From NCBI GenBank assembly GCA_002298925.1, contig DBMM01000139.1:1-13456 (forward strand): a DNA stretch of 13,456 nt, written 5' to 3'. The first letter of the stretch is position 1. Each line of letters begins with the position of its first letter. The DNA comes from Geobacter sp. UBA698 (GTDB lineage Bacteria; Desulfobacterota; Desulfuromonadia; Geobacterales; Pseudopelobacteraceae). Shown piece after piece: positions 6,296 through 13,417 of this stretch. The notes beneath the pieces are model-generated. The model searched no databases. It saw only the letters and a list, made by a program, of their open reading frames with translations, and was not told the DNA's origin. Made by a program: the position numbers and the translations under genes.

Positions 6296-6535
6296 GCTAA
6301 AAGTTTATACAAACCAGCAAGGGCAAACTGACGATCAATCGGCGGGTGCTGATATTTGTTGCGTTTAGGTGGCTGGAAGTCCGGGGAGGGGTGCGCCGAG
6401 CGATGGCTGGCTGTTACCGGCGCGAGTTGTTTTGTTGTGATTGAGTCCCTTGTGGCGCGAGGTTTGATGGCGGCAGGGCACGACTCTTTTTTGGCGCATG
6501 TAAATTGATAGGGGCCGAAACGTCGAAATATAGCT
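6296..6535. other. Non-coding gap between PHA operon promoter and regulator gene
   Basis: With the leader and promoter at 6182-6295 this gap totals about 350 bases without a gene. The 6371-6480 part is locally GC-rich (GGCGCGAG occurs at 6419-6426 and 6454-6461) but shows no open frame with a ribosome site. I see no clear intrinsic terminator for the regulator gene that ends at 6536. Confidence 0.5.
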
Positions 6536-7165
6536 TCAATTCTTTGCCCCTTTCAGTCGCTCCATCAGGTGCCCCTCGATCTCCCGATAAGCCTCAATCG
6601 GATCGATTTTCAGGGTGACAAGCATTTCGGCAAGTTTGTCTTCATCTCCTTCACTGAGGCTGTCGAGCAGATCCAATCGTTCAAAAAGTGTGAACTGTGT
6701 CTCCTTTTTCTGGACCCGATAAAGTCTCATGATGCGGATGACATCCTGGTACATGTCGGATTGGGAGTCGTTCGCTGCTTCTTCGCTGCTGTCTTCCTCT
6801 TCCAGGGCCTGTTTCATCAGGTTGGCCTCGGTGGCCTCCATGAAATCAACCATTGCATTGCTCCAGGGAGCCACCGGTGAGCTGAGAAAACCGCTGGCGG
6901 CGATGAAGTTTTTCAGTGACTTGGAGCCTACCAGGCCGAAGTCTTTGTTGGTGATGTCAAGCACCTCAAGCAGTTTCTCTATTTTCGCCTTTGGAACCCC
7001 GGCACGGCCCGACTCGAAACGGGCGACTATCTGCACCGCGCTGTTGCCTTCGTAGCCCAGTGCAATGCCCAGTTCCTTGCGGTTCATCCCCTTTTCCAGA
7101 CGACGTTTTTCAAGGAGTTTGCCTACCGATTTTCGGAATAGATTTTTCTGCTCTTTGGTGATCAT
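6536..7165 (-). CDS. XRE-type helix-turn-helix regulator, probable PHA-gene regulator
   Basis: 209 residues from the ATG at 7165. The N-terminal 15-70 is a Cro/CI-type helix-turn-helix: LLEKRRLEKGMNRKELGIAL, then an inserted-looking YEGNSAVQI, VARFESGRAGVPKAKIEKLLEVL. The rest is an unrecognised helical region with an acidic stretch (ALEEEDSSEEAANDSQSD) and a C-terminal helical segment. It is transcribed away from phaP, and a dyad lies between the two promoters. That context suggests it senses PHA or growth state and controls phaP, itself and perhaps phaE; it is not related to the classical PhaR family by anything I can see. The start is uncertain: an in-frame ATG at 7225 is also possible, and neither has a strong ribosome site (AAAGAAAGAG lies about 12 bases before 7165). 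Function is inferred from neighbourhood. Confidence 0.8.
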   Translation of the reverse strand: MITKEQKNLFRKSVGKLLEKRRLEKGMNRKELGIALGYEGNSAVQIVARFESGRAGVPKAKIEKLLEVLDITNKDFGLVGSKSLKNFIAASGFLSSPVAPWSNAMVDFMEATEANLMKQALEEEDSSEEAANDSQSDMYQDVIRIMRLYRVQKKETQFTLFERLDLLDSLSEGDEDKLAEMLVTLKIDPIEAYREIEGHLMERLKGAKN

Positions 7166-7249
7166 GTTAAGGACATCTCTTTCTTTGCATTTATTTAGGT
7201 GTAAGTCGTTCTGCGTGGGGTGCATCGTGAGCCACAGAACTAATTAAAG

Positions 7250-7278
7250 ATTGTATCCATAGTCATGCAAAAAATCAA
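7250..7278 (-). promoter_or_regulatory. Sigma70-type promoter of the XRE regulator gene
   Basis: On the minus strand TTGATT (7278-7273), 17 bases, TACAAT (7255-7250; five of six consensus bases). Start of transcription near 7243. The -35 box overlaps the dyad at 7276-7291, which would permit autorepression. Confidence 0.55.
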
Positions 7279-7296
7279 TGTTTATGCATTGTTTAT
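7276..7296. promoter_or_regulatory. Candidate operator between phaP and the XRE regulator
   Basis: Inverted repeat CAATG-N6-CATTG at 7276-7291, overlapped by two direct TGTTTA copies at 7279-7284 and 7290-7295 (11-base spacing). A third TTTGTTTA lies at 7312-7319 inside the phaP promoter spacer. The site covers the regulator's -35 box and ends about ten bases before the phaP -35 box. Confidence 0.45.
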
Positions 7297-7305
7297 TTAT
7301 CTCCC

Positions 7306-7332
7306 TTGACATTTGTTTAAATCTTGTATAAA
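7306..7332 (+). promoter_or_regulatory. Sigma70-type promoter of phaP
   Basis: Perfect -35 TTGACA at 7306-7311 and TATAAA at 7327-7332 with a 15-base spacer; the -10 could shift by one or two bases in this AT-rich run. The leader to the phaP ATG is about 50 bases. The near-consensus boxes fit the high expression normal for phasins. Confidence 0.65.
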
Positions 7333-7391
7333 TTTGATTTAGATGAAGCAAAATATAATCAATACAAGCAAAATTCAAAGGAGATTAAAAA

Positions 7392-7925
7392 ATGGAAAAC
7401 CTTAATTTCAGCAAAGAGATCCTGTCTTTTAACAAAAACGCAATCAAAATGGGCTTCGATGCATTGAACACATTCTCTGGTCAGGCCGCTGTCGCGACCG
7501 AATCTTTTCTTGGAGCAACTCCCGCCGTTCCCGCAGAGGGTAAGCAAGTTGCCAGCATTTACTTCAAGGAAAGTCAGAAAAGTCTGGCCAGCCTGAAGAA
7601 GCATCTGGAAAGCGGTCTGGAATTGGATTTGACGGCGAAGGATGCTTCGGTAAAGAGTCTGGAGGCTATGGAAAGCTTCTGCAAGGACGCTTTTGGTCAA
7701 GCCGTCGACATCAAGAAAGAGACGAAGTCGATTGTTGAAAATGCTACCAAGCAGCTCCCCAAGGAAGCAAAAATCCTCGTTGAATTCTGGAGCGAGTCCT
7801 TCAACAGCGGTTTCGAATTCTTCCAGAGCTATGTGAATAAGAATTTCGTATTGGCGAAAAAGAGCATGGCTGACGCCTCAGCCTGTGCCTGTACCCCGGC
7901 TGCCGAGCAGAAAGCCGCCAAGTAG
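7392..7925 (+). CDS. phaP: Phasin, PHA granule surface protein
   Basis: 177-residue all-helical, cysteine-poor protein with the look of a phasin: amphipathic N-terminal helices (NLNFSKEILSFNKNAIKMGFDALNTFSGQAA), long central helices (ESQKSLASLKKHLESGLELDLTAKDASVKSLEAMESF), EFWSESFNSGFEFFQSYVNKNF near the C-terminus, then an Ala/Lys-rich tail with an unusual CAC. Phasins coat PHA granules, limit granule size and protect the polymer surface. The length is normal for small phasins. AAAGGAG at 7377-7383 sits eight bases before the ATG. It is a single-gene unit with its own strong promoter and an intrinsic terminator at 7997-8029, divergent from the XRE regulator. Phasins diverge fast, so recognition rests on composition, helix pattern and context with phaE/phaC. 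Confidence 0.88.
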   Translation: MENLNFSKEILSFNKNAIKMGFDALNTFSGQAAVATESFLGATPAVPAEGKQVASIYFKESQKSLASLKKHLESGLELDLTAKDASVKSLEAMESFCKDAFGQAVDIKKETKSIVENATKQLPKEAKILVEFWSESFNSGFEFFQSYVNKNFVLAKKSMADASACACTPAAEQKAAK

Positions 7926-7996
7926 ATCTGCCAACTCGTTGAGCTGAAATGCTGCGAGCCTGCTAAAATTTAATAACTTTTTAAACGCGTGAAGAT

Positions 7997-8029
7997 AAAA
8001 GACGGCACCTCCGGGGCCGTCTTTTTTTT
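7997..8029 (+). terminator. Intrinsic terminator of phaP
   Basis: Perfect 10-bp stem AAAAGACGGC (7997-8006) with GCCGTCTTTT (8016-8025), nine-base loop, T run to 8029. It lies about 70 bases after the phaP stop. Confidence 0.92.
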
Positions 8030-8235
8030 GTCGTGACATTAGGGGGTTTTATTATTGGATGCCGATCAACATCTTTGGGGATGCTGCTGTTAGCTCTGAT
8101 GTGTGAATGCGATAAAATTGGTTGCCTTGAATCATATTGACTTTCACGTAAGCTAACTATATCTTGGGCCCCGCTTGTAAGCAGGTGCCAATGGTGTCTG
8201 CTTCATGAAAGATTTTAATGGAAACGGGGAGTAGT
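8030..8235 (+). promoter_or_regulatory. Leader region of the 8239 reductase
   Basis: No gene is apparent between the phaP terminator and the reductase. A weak promoter candidate is TTGACT at 8137-8142, 15 bases, TATATC at 8158-8163; the short spacer makes it doubtful. The ribosome site is GGGGAG at 8226-8231. Confidence 0.3.
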
Positions 8236-8238
8236 ATG

Positions 8239-8982
8239 ATGAAAAAGCTGGAAGGGAAAATTGCTGTTGTTACAGGTGGTTCCAGGGGGATTGGAGCTTC
8301 AATCGCGAAAGAGCTTGGTAGGGAAGGAGCGACGGTTGTTATCAATTACAACCATAGCCACGAACATGCGCAAAAGGTTGTTGAACAGATCACGGCCATG
8401 GGCAGTTCAGCCATTGCCCTGCAAGCGGATATCTCGGAAGCGGAAGCTACAAAAATATTCATCGAAAAGGTTCTGGAGAAATTCGGCAGGATCGACATCC
8501 TGGTCAACAATGCCGGAATTACCCGAGACAAGACTTTCAAGAAAATGTCTTTTGACGAATGGCATAAAGTCATCGATACGAACCTGTCTTCAGCCTTCAA
8601 CACCTGCAAGATCGCGCTGCCGGCAATGCTTGAACAAAAATACGGTCGGATTATCAATATCAGCTCGGTAATTGGTCAATCCGGTGGTTTTGGCCAATCA
8701 AACTATGCCGCCGCAAAAGCCGGTCTGATCGGCTTTACCAAGTCGCTTGCCCTGGAGACGGCCAGGGGTGGTGTCACCGTAAATGCCATCTGCCCCGGGT
8801 TCATCGCTACGGAGATGGTTGCCGAAATGCCCGATACTGTTCTGGAGGCGATTGTCGCCCAGATCCCCATGAAGAGACTGGGCAAACCGGAAGAGATTGC
8901 CAAGGCCGTTGTCTTTGTCTGCGAAAGTGAATATATGACCGGTGAATGCCTCAACCTGAACGGCGGGCTCTATATGCAATAA
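8239..8982 (+). CDS. phaB: Acetoacetyl-CoA reductase (PhaB/FabG-type SDR)
   Basis: 247-residue short-chain dehydrogenase expected to reduce acetoacetyl-CoA to (R)-3-hydroxybutyryl-CoA with NADPH. TGGSRGIG at 12-19, NNAG at 90-93, and catalytic Ser143, Tyr156 and Lys160 are all present; FGQSNYAAAKAGLIGFTKSLALE and VNAICPGFIATEMV are the usual PhaB/FabG segments. After beta-2 the sequence is VINYNHSHEHA, with no acidic residue, which favours NADP(H). Two adjacent ATGs exist; 8239 lies seven bases from GGGGAG, 8236 only four, so 8239 is chosen with little confidence. The gene stands between phaP and the thl-hbd-crt-bcd operon as its own unit. PhaB is preferred over FabG because of the PHA context and absence of fatty acid synthesis genes, but sequence alone cannot separate them. 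Confidence 0.85.
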   Translation: MKKLEGKIAVVTGGSRGIGASIAKELGREGATVVINYNHSHEHAQKVVEQITAMGSSAIALQADISEAEATKIFIEKVLEKFGRIDILVNNAGITRDKTFKKMSFDEWHKVIDTNLSSAFNTCKIALPAMLEQKYGRIINISSVIGQSGGFGQSNYAAAKAGLIGFTKSLALETARGGVTVNAICPGFIATEMVAEMPDTVLEAIVAQIPMKRLGKPEEIAKAVVFVCESEYMTGECLNLNGGLYMQ

Positions 8983-9057
8983 TCATGGTGCTCAGGTCCA
9001 GAGCGGGGAAGAAGTCCTTTGTCCGCCAAGCCGCCAAAGAGTAGACATGCAATCGGT

Positions 9058-9110
9058 CTGCAGGGGCGGAAAGTATTCACGATCTATTTGTGATTTTTCC
9101 GCCTCTGCAG
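9058..9110. repeat. Long inverted repeat after the 8239 reductase gene
   Basis: CTGCAGGGGCGGAAA (9058-9072) and TTTCCGCCTCTGCAG (9096-9110) form a 15-bp stem with one G-T wobble. The 23-base spacer contains a smaller ATTCAC/GTGATT near-dyad, so the hairpin can extend inward. No T run follows directly; a pyrimidine-rich stretch begins about 20 bases later. It may act as a terminator for the upstream reductase or be a dispersed palindromic repeat. Confidence 0.6.
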
Positions 9111-9186
9111 CATGCAAAAAAACGTTGATTCTTTTTTATCTCCCTTCTCCCGCCTATCTTTAACTTTTCCGGTTTTTGATTTACAT

Positions 9187-9225
9187 AGCAATTACAGAAT
9201 AATATAAAGTTGTTTTGTAATTGCT
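9187..9225. promoter_or_regulatory. Candidate operator upstream of thl
   Basis: Perfect 10-base arms AGCAATTACA (9187-9196) and TGTAATTGCT (9216-9225) around a 19-base spacer. The right arm runs into the first base of the -35 box. Centres are 29 bp apart, nearly three helical turns, as for two dimers on one DNA face. The regulator is unknown. Confidence 0.45.
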
Positions 9226-9253
9226 TGACATGCACGTAAACTGAAAGTAAGAT
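9225..9253 (+). promoter_or_regulatory. Sigma70-type promoter of the thl-hbd-crt-bcd operon
   Basis: Perfect -35 TTGACA (9225-9230), 17-base spacer, TAAGAT (9248-9253; four of six). It lies about 30 bases before the thl ATG at 9283, giving a short leader with ribosome site GGAGGAAGG. Confidence 0.6.
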
Positions 9254-9282
9254 GGATAAAAACTGCAGGTGGAGGAAGGCTC

Positions 9283-10458
9283 ATGAACGATGTTTATGTT
9301 GTGGAAGCACTGCGTACCCCGTTCGGTTCATTCGGCGGCATGTTCTCAGATGTTGATGCTCCGCAGTTGGCGGCAACCGTCATGAAGGGCTTGCTGGAAA
9401 AAACCGGCCTGCCTGCTGATGCGGTCAACGAAGTGATCGTGGGGCAGGTGCTGTCCGGCGGCTGCGGCCAGGCACCGGCCCGACAGGCCATGCGTGCGGC
9501 CGGCCTCCCCGACGGGACCCACGCCCTGACCATCAACAAGGTCTGCGGCAGTGGCCTCAAGGCGATCATGCTGGGTTACGACAGCATCCGGCTGGGTGAG
9601 TCGGAGGTGGTCATGGCCGGCGGCATGGAGAACATGACCAAGGCTCCCTATATCCTCAAGAAAGGCCGCAACGGCTACCGCATGGGACATGGCGAGCTGC
9701 TCGACCTGCTGATTTATGACGGTCTGCAGGACCCTTACAGCGGCCGCCACATGGGCGAGATCGGTGAAGCTAGTGTCGAGCGGGGCGGTCTGACCCGCGC
9801 CGAGCAGGACGAGTTTGCGGCCCGTTCCTACGAGCTTGCCCAGGCGGCAGTCACATCAGGTGTTTTTGTGGACGAGATCGTGCCGGTCGTAATAAAAGGC
9901 AAGAAGGGCGATGAAAGCCTGGCCACGGACGAAGAACCCTTCCGGGGTGACGTCAGCAAGCTGACCCAGCTGCGGGCTGTTTTCAAGAAGGACGGCACCA
10001 TCACCGCCGGAAATGCCTCCAGCATCAACGACGGAGCGGCCCTGGCCCTGCTGACCAACTCGGCCGGCCTGGCAAAATTCGGACTTAAGGCCAAGGCCCG
10101 CATCATGGCCACTGCCACGGCCAGCCGCCACCCGGACTACTTCCCGGAAGCACCGATTGCCGCCATCGAGCAGGTCTGTGCCAAGGCCGGCCTGACCGTG
10201 GGGGATATCGATCTGTTCGAGATCAACGAGGCTTTTGCCTCGGTGCCGCTTCTGGCAATAAAAACTCTCAAGCTTCCCATGGAAAAGGTGAATGTCAATG
10301 GCGGCGCCTGTGCCCTGGGTCACCCGATCGGCGCCAGCGGCGGACGTCTGGCCGCCACTGTCATCCGCGAACTGCACAAGCGTCAGCAGCGCTATGGCCT
10401 GGCCACACTCTGCATTGGGGGCGGTGAAGCGGTAGCCGTTATTTTTGAGAGGGTCTGA
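9283..10458 (+). CDS. thl: Acetyl-CoA C-acetyltransferase (biosynthetic-type thiolase)
   Basis: 391-residue thiolase catalysing reversible condensation of two acetyl-CoA to acetoacetyl-CoA. All active-site elements of the AtoB/PhaA class are present: nucleophile Cys88 in NKVCGSGLKA, NEAFA, His347 in GHPIGASGG, and Cys377 in LCIGGGEA, each one residue before the Zoogloea enzyme positions (89, 348, 378). First gene of an operon with hbd, crt and bcd, with a promoter at 9225-9253. In this operon it would cleave acetoacetyl-CoA during butyrate or aromatic acid oxidation, or run in reverse; the product also feeds the PHB reductases, so phaA would be an equally fair name. The coding DNA is GC-rich compared with the pha operon. 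Confidence 0.95.
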   Translation: MNDVYVVEALRTPFGSFGGMFSDVDAPQLAATVMKGLLEKTGLPADAVNEVIVGQVLSGGCGQAPARQAMRAAGLPDGTHALTINKVCGSGLKAIMLGYDSIRLGESEVVMAGGMENMTKAPYILKKGRNGYRMGHGELLDLLIYDGLQDPYSGRHMGEIGEASVERGGLTRAEQDEFAARSYELAQAAVTSGVFVDEIVPVVIKGKKGDESLATDEEPFRGDVSKLTQLRAVFKKDGTITAGNASSINDGAALALLTNSAGLAKFGLKAKARIMATATASRHPDYFPEAPIAAIEQVCAKAGLTVGDIDLFEINEAFASVPLLAIKTLKLPMEKVNVNGGACALGHPIGASGGRLAATVIRELHKRQQRYGLATLCIGGGEAVAVIFERV

Positions 10459-10465
10459 GAATTTC

Positions 10466-10485
10466 ATTTGTCCTATAGGACAAAT
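10466..10485. promoter_or_regulatory. Perfect 20-bp palindrome between thl and hbd
   Basis: ATTTGTCCTATAGGACAAAT reads identically on both strands with no spacer. It starts eight bases after the thl stop and ends 31 bases before the hbd ATG. With no loop it is a poor RNA hairpin, so a dimeric repressor or activator site (TetR- or GntR-like in size) is more likely. I found no second copy in the window. Confidence 0.6.
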
Positions 10486-10516
10486 TAATTAGTTTAACTT
10501 ATTCAGGGAGGTTGAA

Positions 10517-11362
10517 ATGGTCAAGACGGTTGGAGTTCTCGGGGCAGGGCAGATGGGCAACGGTATCGCCCATGTCTTTGCTCAGTTCGGTTATCAGGTA
10601 ATCATCTACGATATCGCCCAGGCTCAGCTGGACAAGGCCCTGGCCACCATCCGCCAGAACCTAGAGCGCCAGGCCAAGAAAGGCGCCATTGCGGAGAGCC
10701 TGGTGGCTGAAACCATGGGGCGTATCAGGTCAACCACTGAAATGAGCGACCTGGCTCCGGTGGATTTCGCCGTGGAGGCGGTCACCGAATTTGAACAGCT
10801 CAAGCTGGAAATCTTCCGCAAGCTGGACGGAATCGTTCAGCCCGGGGCGATCCTTGCTTCAAATACATCTTCGATCCCCATCACCAAGATCGCCTCGGTC
10901 ACCAAACGCCCTGACCAGGTGATCGGCATGCATTTCATGAATCCGGTGCCGGTCATGAAGCTGGTGGAAGTCATCCGCGGTCACGCCACCAGTGACGAAA
11001 CCTTTGCCCGTACCTCCGAACTGGTGGCGAAACTGGAGAAAGAGATGGCAGTCTCCCAGGATTATCCCGGTTTCATCGTCAACCGCGTGCTGATCCCGAT
11101 GATCAACGAGGCCATCTTTGCCCTGTATGAAGGCATTGCCACGGCCGAGGACATCGACAAGGGGATGAAGCTGGGCACCAACCAGCCCATGGGTCCGCTG
11201 ACTCTGGCCGACTTCATCGGACTCGACACGGTGCTGGCCATTGCCAACGTGCTTTACGACGGTTTCAAGGATCCCAAATACCGCCCCTGTCCGCTGCTGG
11301 TCAAGATGGTCAATGCCGGCCATCTGGGACGCAAATCGGGGCGCGGTTTTTACACTTATTAA
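10517..11362 (+). CDS. hbd: 3-hydroxybutyryl-CoA dehydrogenase
   Basis: 281 residues, usual length. It oxidises (S)-3-hydroxybutyryl-CoA to acetoacetyl-CoA with NAD+, or the reverse. The N-terminal Rossmann motif GAGQMG spans 9-14 and the second-strand end carries Asp32 (IIYD), fitting NAD(H). Catalytic His139 lies in GMHFMNPVPVMKLVEVI, Ser117 in SNTSSIP, and the substrate-binding Asn in FIVNRVLIPMINEA. The C-terminal half has GTNQPMGPLTLADFIGLD and ends LGRKSGRGFYTY, a standard family ending. AGGGAGG precedes the ATG. The S-stereospecific route here is distinct from the (R)-route of the SDR reductases. Confidence 0.96.
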   Translation: MVKTVGVLGAGQMGNGIAHVFAQFGYQVIIYDIAQAQLDKALATIRQNLERQAKKGAIAESLVAETMGRIRSTTEMSDLAPVDFAVEAVTEFEQLKLEIFRKLDGIVQPGAILASNTSSIPITKIASVTKRPDQVIGMHFMNPVPVMKLVEVIRGHATSDETFARTSELVAKLEKEMAVSQDYPGFIVNRVLIPMINEAIFALYEGIATAEDIDKGMKLGTNQPMGPLTLADFIGLDTVLAIANVLYDGFKDPKYRPCPLLVKMVNAGHLGRKSGRGFYTY

Positions 11363-11374
11363 GGGGGAAACGAC

Positions 11375-12157
11375 ATGGAATTCAAGAACCTACTGATCAA
11401 AACGGGCGATGGCGTGGCCACTCTGACGGTCAACCGCCCCGAGGCGCTGAACGCCCTCAACTGCGAACTGCTCAAGGAATTAGAGTGCGCCCTGTACGGG
11501 CTGGAGCTGGATGCCGCCGTCAAGGTGGTGGTCTTGACCGGGGCCGGCGAGAAGGCCTTTGTGGCCGGCGCCGACATCCGGGAGATGGCGGAGATGAACT
11601 CCTATCAGGGACATGCTTTTGCCCAGCAGGGACAGCGGGTGATGCTGCTGATGGAAAAAATGACCAAACCGGTCATTGCAGCGGTCAATGGCTTCGCCCT
11701 GGGGGGCGGCCTGGAACTGGCCCTGGCCTGCGACTTCATCTACGCCTCGCAAAAAGCCAAACTGGGATTCCCGGAAGTAACCCTGGGTATTCTGCCCGGT
11801 TTCGGTGGGACCCAGAACCTGTCGCGCCTGATCGGCCCCAACAAGGCCAACGAGCTGATCTTCACCGGCAAAATGCTGACCGCCGACAAAGCCTGTGCCT
11901 GGGGCATCGTCAACGAGGTCTTTGCTCCGGAGGAACTGCTTGCCAAAACCATGGAAACGGCGGCCGGAATTGCCAGGGTCGGGGGACTGGGTGTCTCCTA
12001 CGCCAAGGATGCCATTGCCAATGGTCTCAACATGAGCAAGGTCGACGGCTTCCGCTACGAAGCCTCCCTGTTTGGCGTGCTGTTCGCCACCGAGGATCAG
12101 AAAGAGGGCATGGCTGCTTTTCTGGAGAAGCGCAAGCCGGTATTCAAGGGTAACTAA
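11375..12157 (+). CDS. crt: Enoyl-CoA hydratase (crotonase)
   Basis: 260-residue crotonase-fold enzyme that hydrates crotonyl-CoA to (S)-3-hydroxybutyryl-CoA. The catalytic pair is Glu114 (in GGGLELALACD) and Glu134 (in GFPEVTLGILPGFGGTQ), 20 residues apart as in the rat enzyme. The oxyanion-hole segments AGADIREM and NGFALGGG are intact. It starts 12 bases after hbd with AAGGGGG as ribosome site, so it is the same operon. Confidence 0.95.
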   Translation: MEFKNLLIKTGDGVATLTVNRPEALNALNCELLKELECALYGLELDAAVKVVVLTGAGEKAFVAGADIREMAEMNSYQGHAFAQQGQRVMLLMEKMTKPVIAAVNGFALGGGLELALACDFIYASQKAKLGFPEVTLGILPGFGGTQNLSRLIGPNKANELIFTGKMLTADKACAWGIVNEVFAPEELLAKTMETAAGIARVGGLGVSYAKDAIANGLNMSKVDGFRYEASLFGVLFATEDQKEGMAAFLEKRKPVFKGN

Positions 12158-12188
12158 CCAATTACTTTAAAAATAAAGGGAGTCAGTC

Positions 12189-13328
12189 ATGAATTTCGAA
12201 TTGAGCCAGGACCACAAGGTATTGCAATCCGCTGTCCGCGATTTCGTCGAGAAGGAGATCAAGCCGATCGCCATGAAGATCGACGAAGAGCACATGATCC
12301 CGGACGATCTGGTTAAAAAGATGGGTGAAATGGGCTTCATGGGCAGCTACCTGCCCGAGCAGTATGGCGGGGCCGGCCTGGACATGCTTTCCTACTCCAT
12401 CGTGGTTGAGGAGGTCTCCAAAGCCTGCGGTTCCAGCGGGGTGCTGATCTCGGCCCATACCTCGCTCTGCAGTGGTCCGATCTACACCTTCGGCACCGAA
12501 GAGCAGAAGAAGAAATGGCTGCCGGCCCTGAACAGCGGTAAAACCATCGGTTGCTTCCTGCTGACCGAGCCGGATGCGGGCAGCGACGCCGGTGCGATTG
12601 CCACCACCTACAAGCGCGAAGGTGATGAGTTCGTCATCAATGGTTCAAAAATCTTCATCACCAATGGCGGTTACAAGGGTACCGGTGTGGTATTTGCCAC
12701 TTCCGACAAGAGCTTGAAGCACAAGGGGGTTTCGGCTTTTATCGTCGATCTGCAGTCCCCCGGTGTGGTGATTCTCAAAAACGAAAACAAGATGGGCATC
12801 CGCGGCAGCTATACCACTGCCTTCGCCCTGGACAACGTCCGTGTTCCGGCCGCCAACCTGCTGGGACAGGAATTCAAGGGTTTCAACATTGCCATGGACA
12901 CCCTCAATGGCGGCCGCATCGGCATCGCCTCCCAAGCCCTGGGCATTGCCGAGGGTGCCTTTGAACGTGCCCTGGCCTATTCCAAGGAGCGCAAGCAGTT
13001 TGGCGCTCCGATCTGCGATCTGCAGGCGATCCAGTTCAAGCTGGCCGATATGTACGCAAAAATTGAGACCAGCAAGCTGATGACCTACAAGGCGGCCTGC
13101 CTCAAGGATGCCAAGAAAAACTACACTATTGAATCAGCCATGTGCAAGATGCTGGCCTCGGAAGCCGCCACCTATGTCACCAAGGAGGCTGTCCAGATCC
13201 ATGGCGGCTACGGTTTCATCTGTGATTACGAGGTGGAGCGCATGTACCGCGATGCCAAGATCACCGAGATCTATGAAGGCACCAATGAAGTGCAGCGCGT
13301 GGTGATATCGAAACTGCTGCTTTCGTAG
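12189..13328 (+). CDS. bcd: Butyryl-CoA dehydrogenase (short-chain acyl-CoA dehydrogenase)
   Basis: 379-residue FAD flavoprotein interconverting butyryl-CoA and crotonyl-CoA, with electrons passed to or from electron transfer flavoprotein. Family features in order: the N-terminal helical domain, CFLLTEPDAGSDAG and KIFITNGG (FAD/substrate region of the beta domain), RIGIASQALGIAEGAFERAL and YSKERKQFG, QIHGGYGFICDYEVERMYRDAKI, and the catalytic base Glu363 in IYEGTNEVQR. Ribosome site AAGGGAG; 31 bases after crt. No etfAB genes are visible; the gene starting at 13418 may take electrons onward. Confidence 0.95.
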   Translation: MNFELSQDHKVLQSAVRDFVEKEIKPIAMKIDEEHMIPDDLVKKMGEMGFMGSYLPEQYGGAGLDMLSYSIVVEEVSKACGSSGVLISAHTSLCSGPIYTFGTEEQKKKWLPALNSGKTIGCFLLTEPDAGSDAGAIATTYKREGDEFVINGSKIFITNGGYKGTGVVFATSDKSLKHKGVSAFIVDLQSPGVVILKNENKMGIRGSYTTAFALDNVRVPAANLLGQEFKGFNIAMDTLNGGRIGIASQALGIAEGAFERALAYSKERKQFGAPICDLQAIQFKLADMYAKIETSKLMTYKAACLKDAKKNYTIESAMCKMLASEAATYVTKEAVQIHGGYGFICDYEVERMYRDAKITEIYEGTNEVQRVVISKLLLS

Positions 13329-13346
13329 AGCTGGATTGAACGTGCA

Positions 13347-13368
13347 GGGCGGCCTCTTCTGGCCGCCC
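13347..13368 (+). terminator. GC-rich hairpin after bcd
   Basis: GGGCGGCC (13347-13354), six-base loop, GGCCGCCC (13361-13368), perfect 8-bp stem 18 bases after the bcd stop. No T run follows, so it may stabilise the message 3' end or partly attenuate transcription rather than terminate it. Confidence 0.45.
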
Positions 13369-13417
13369 GCATCACATCTGGGGCACCCACACAGAGCTGC
13401 CTACAAGGACTTGACCC

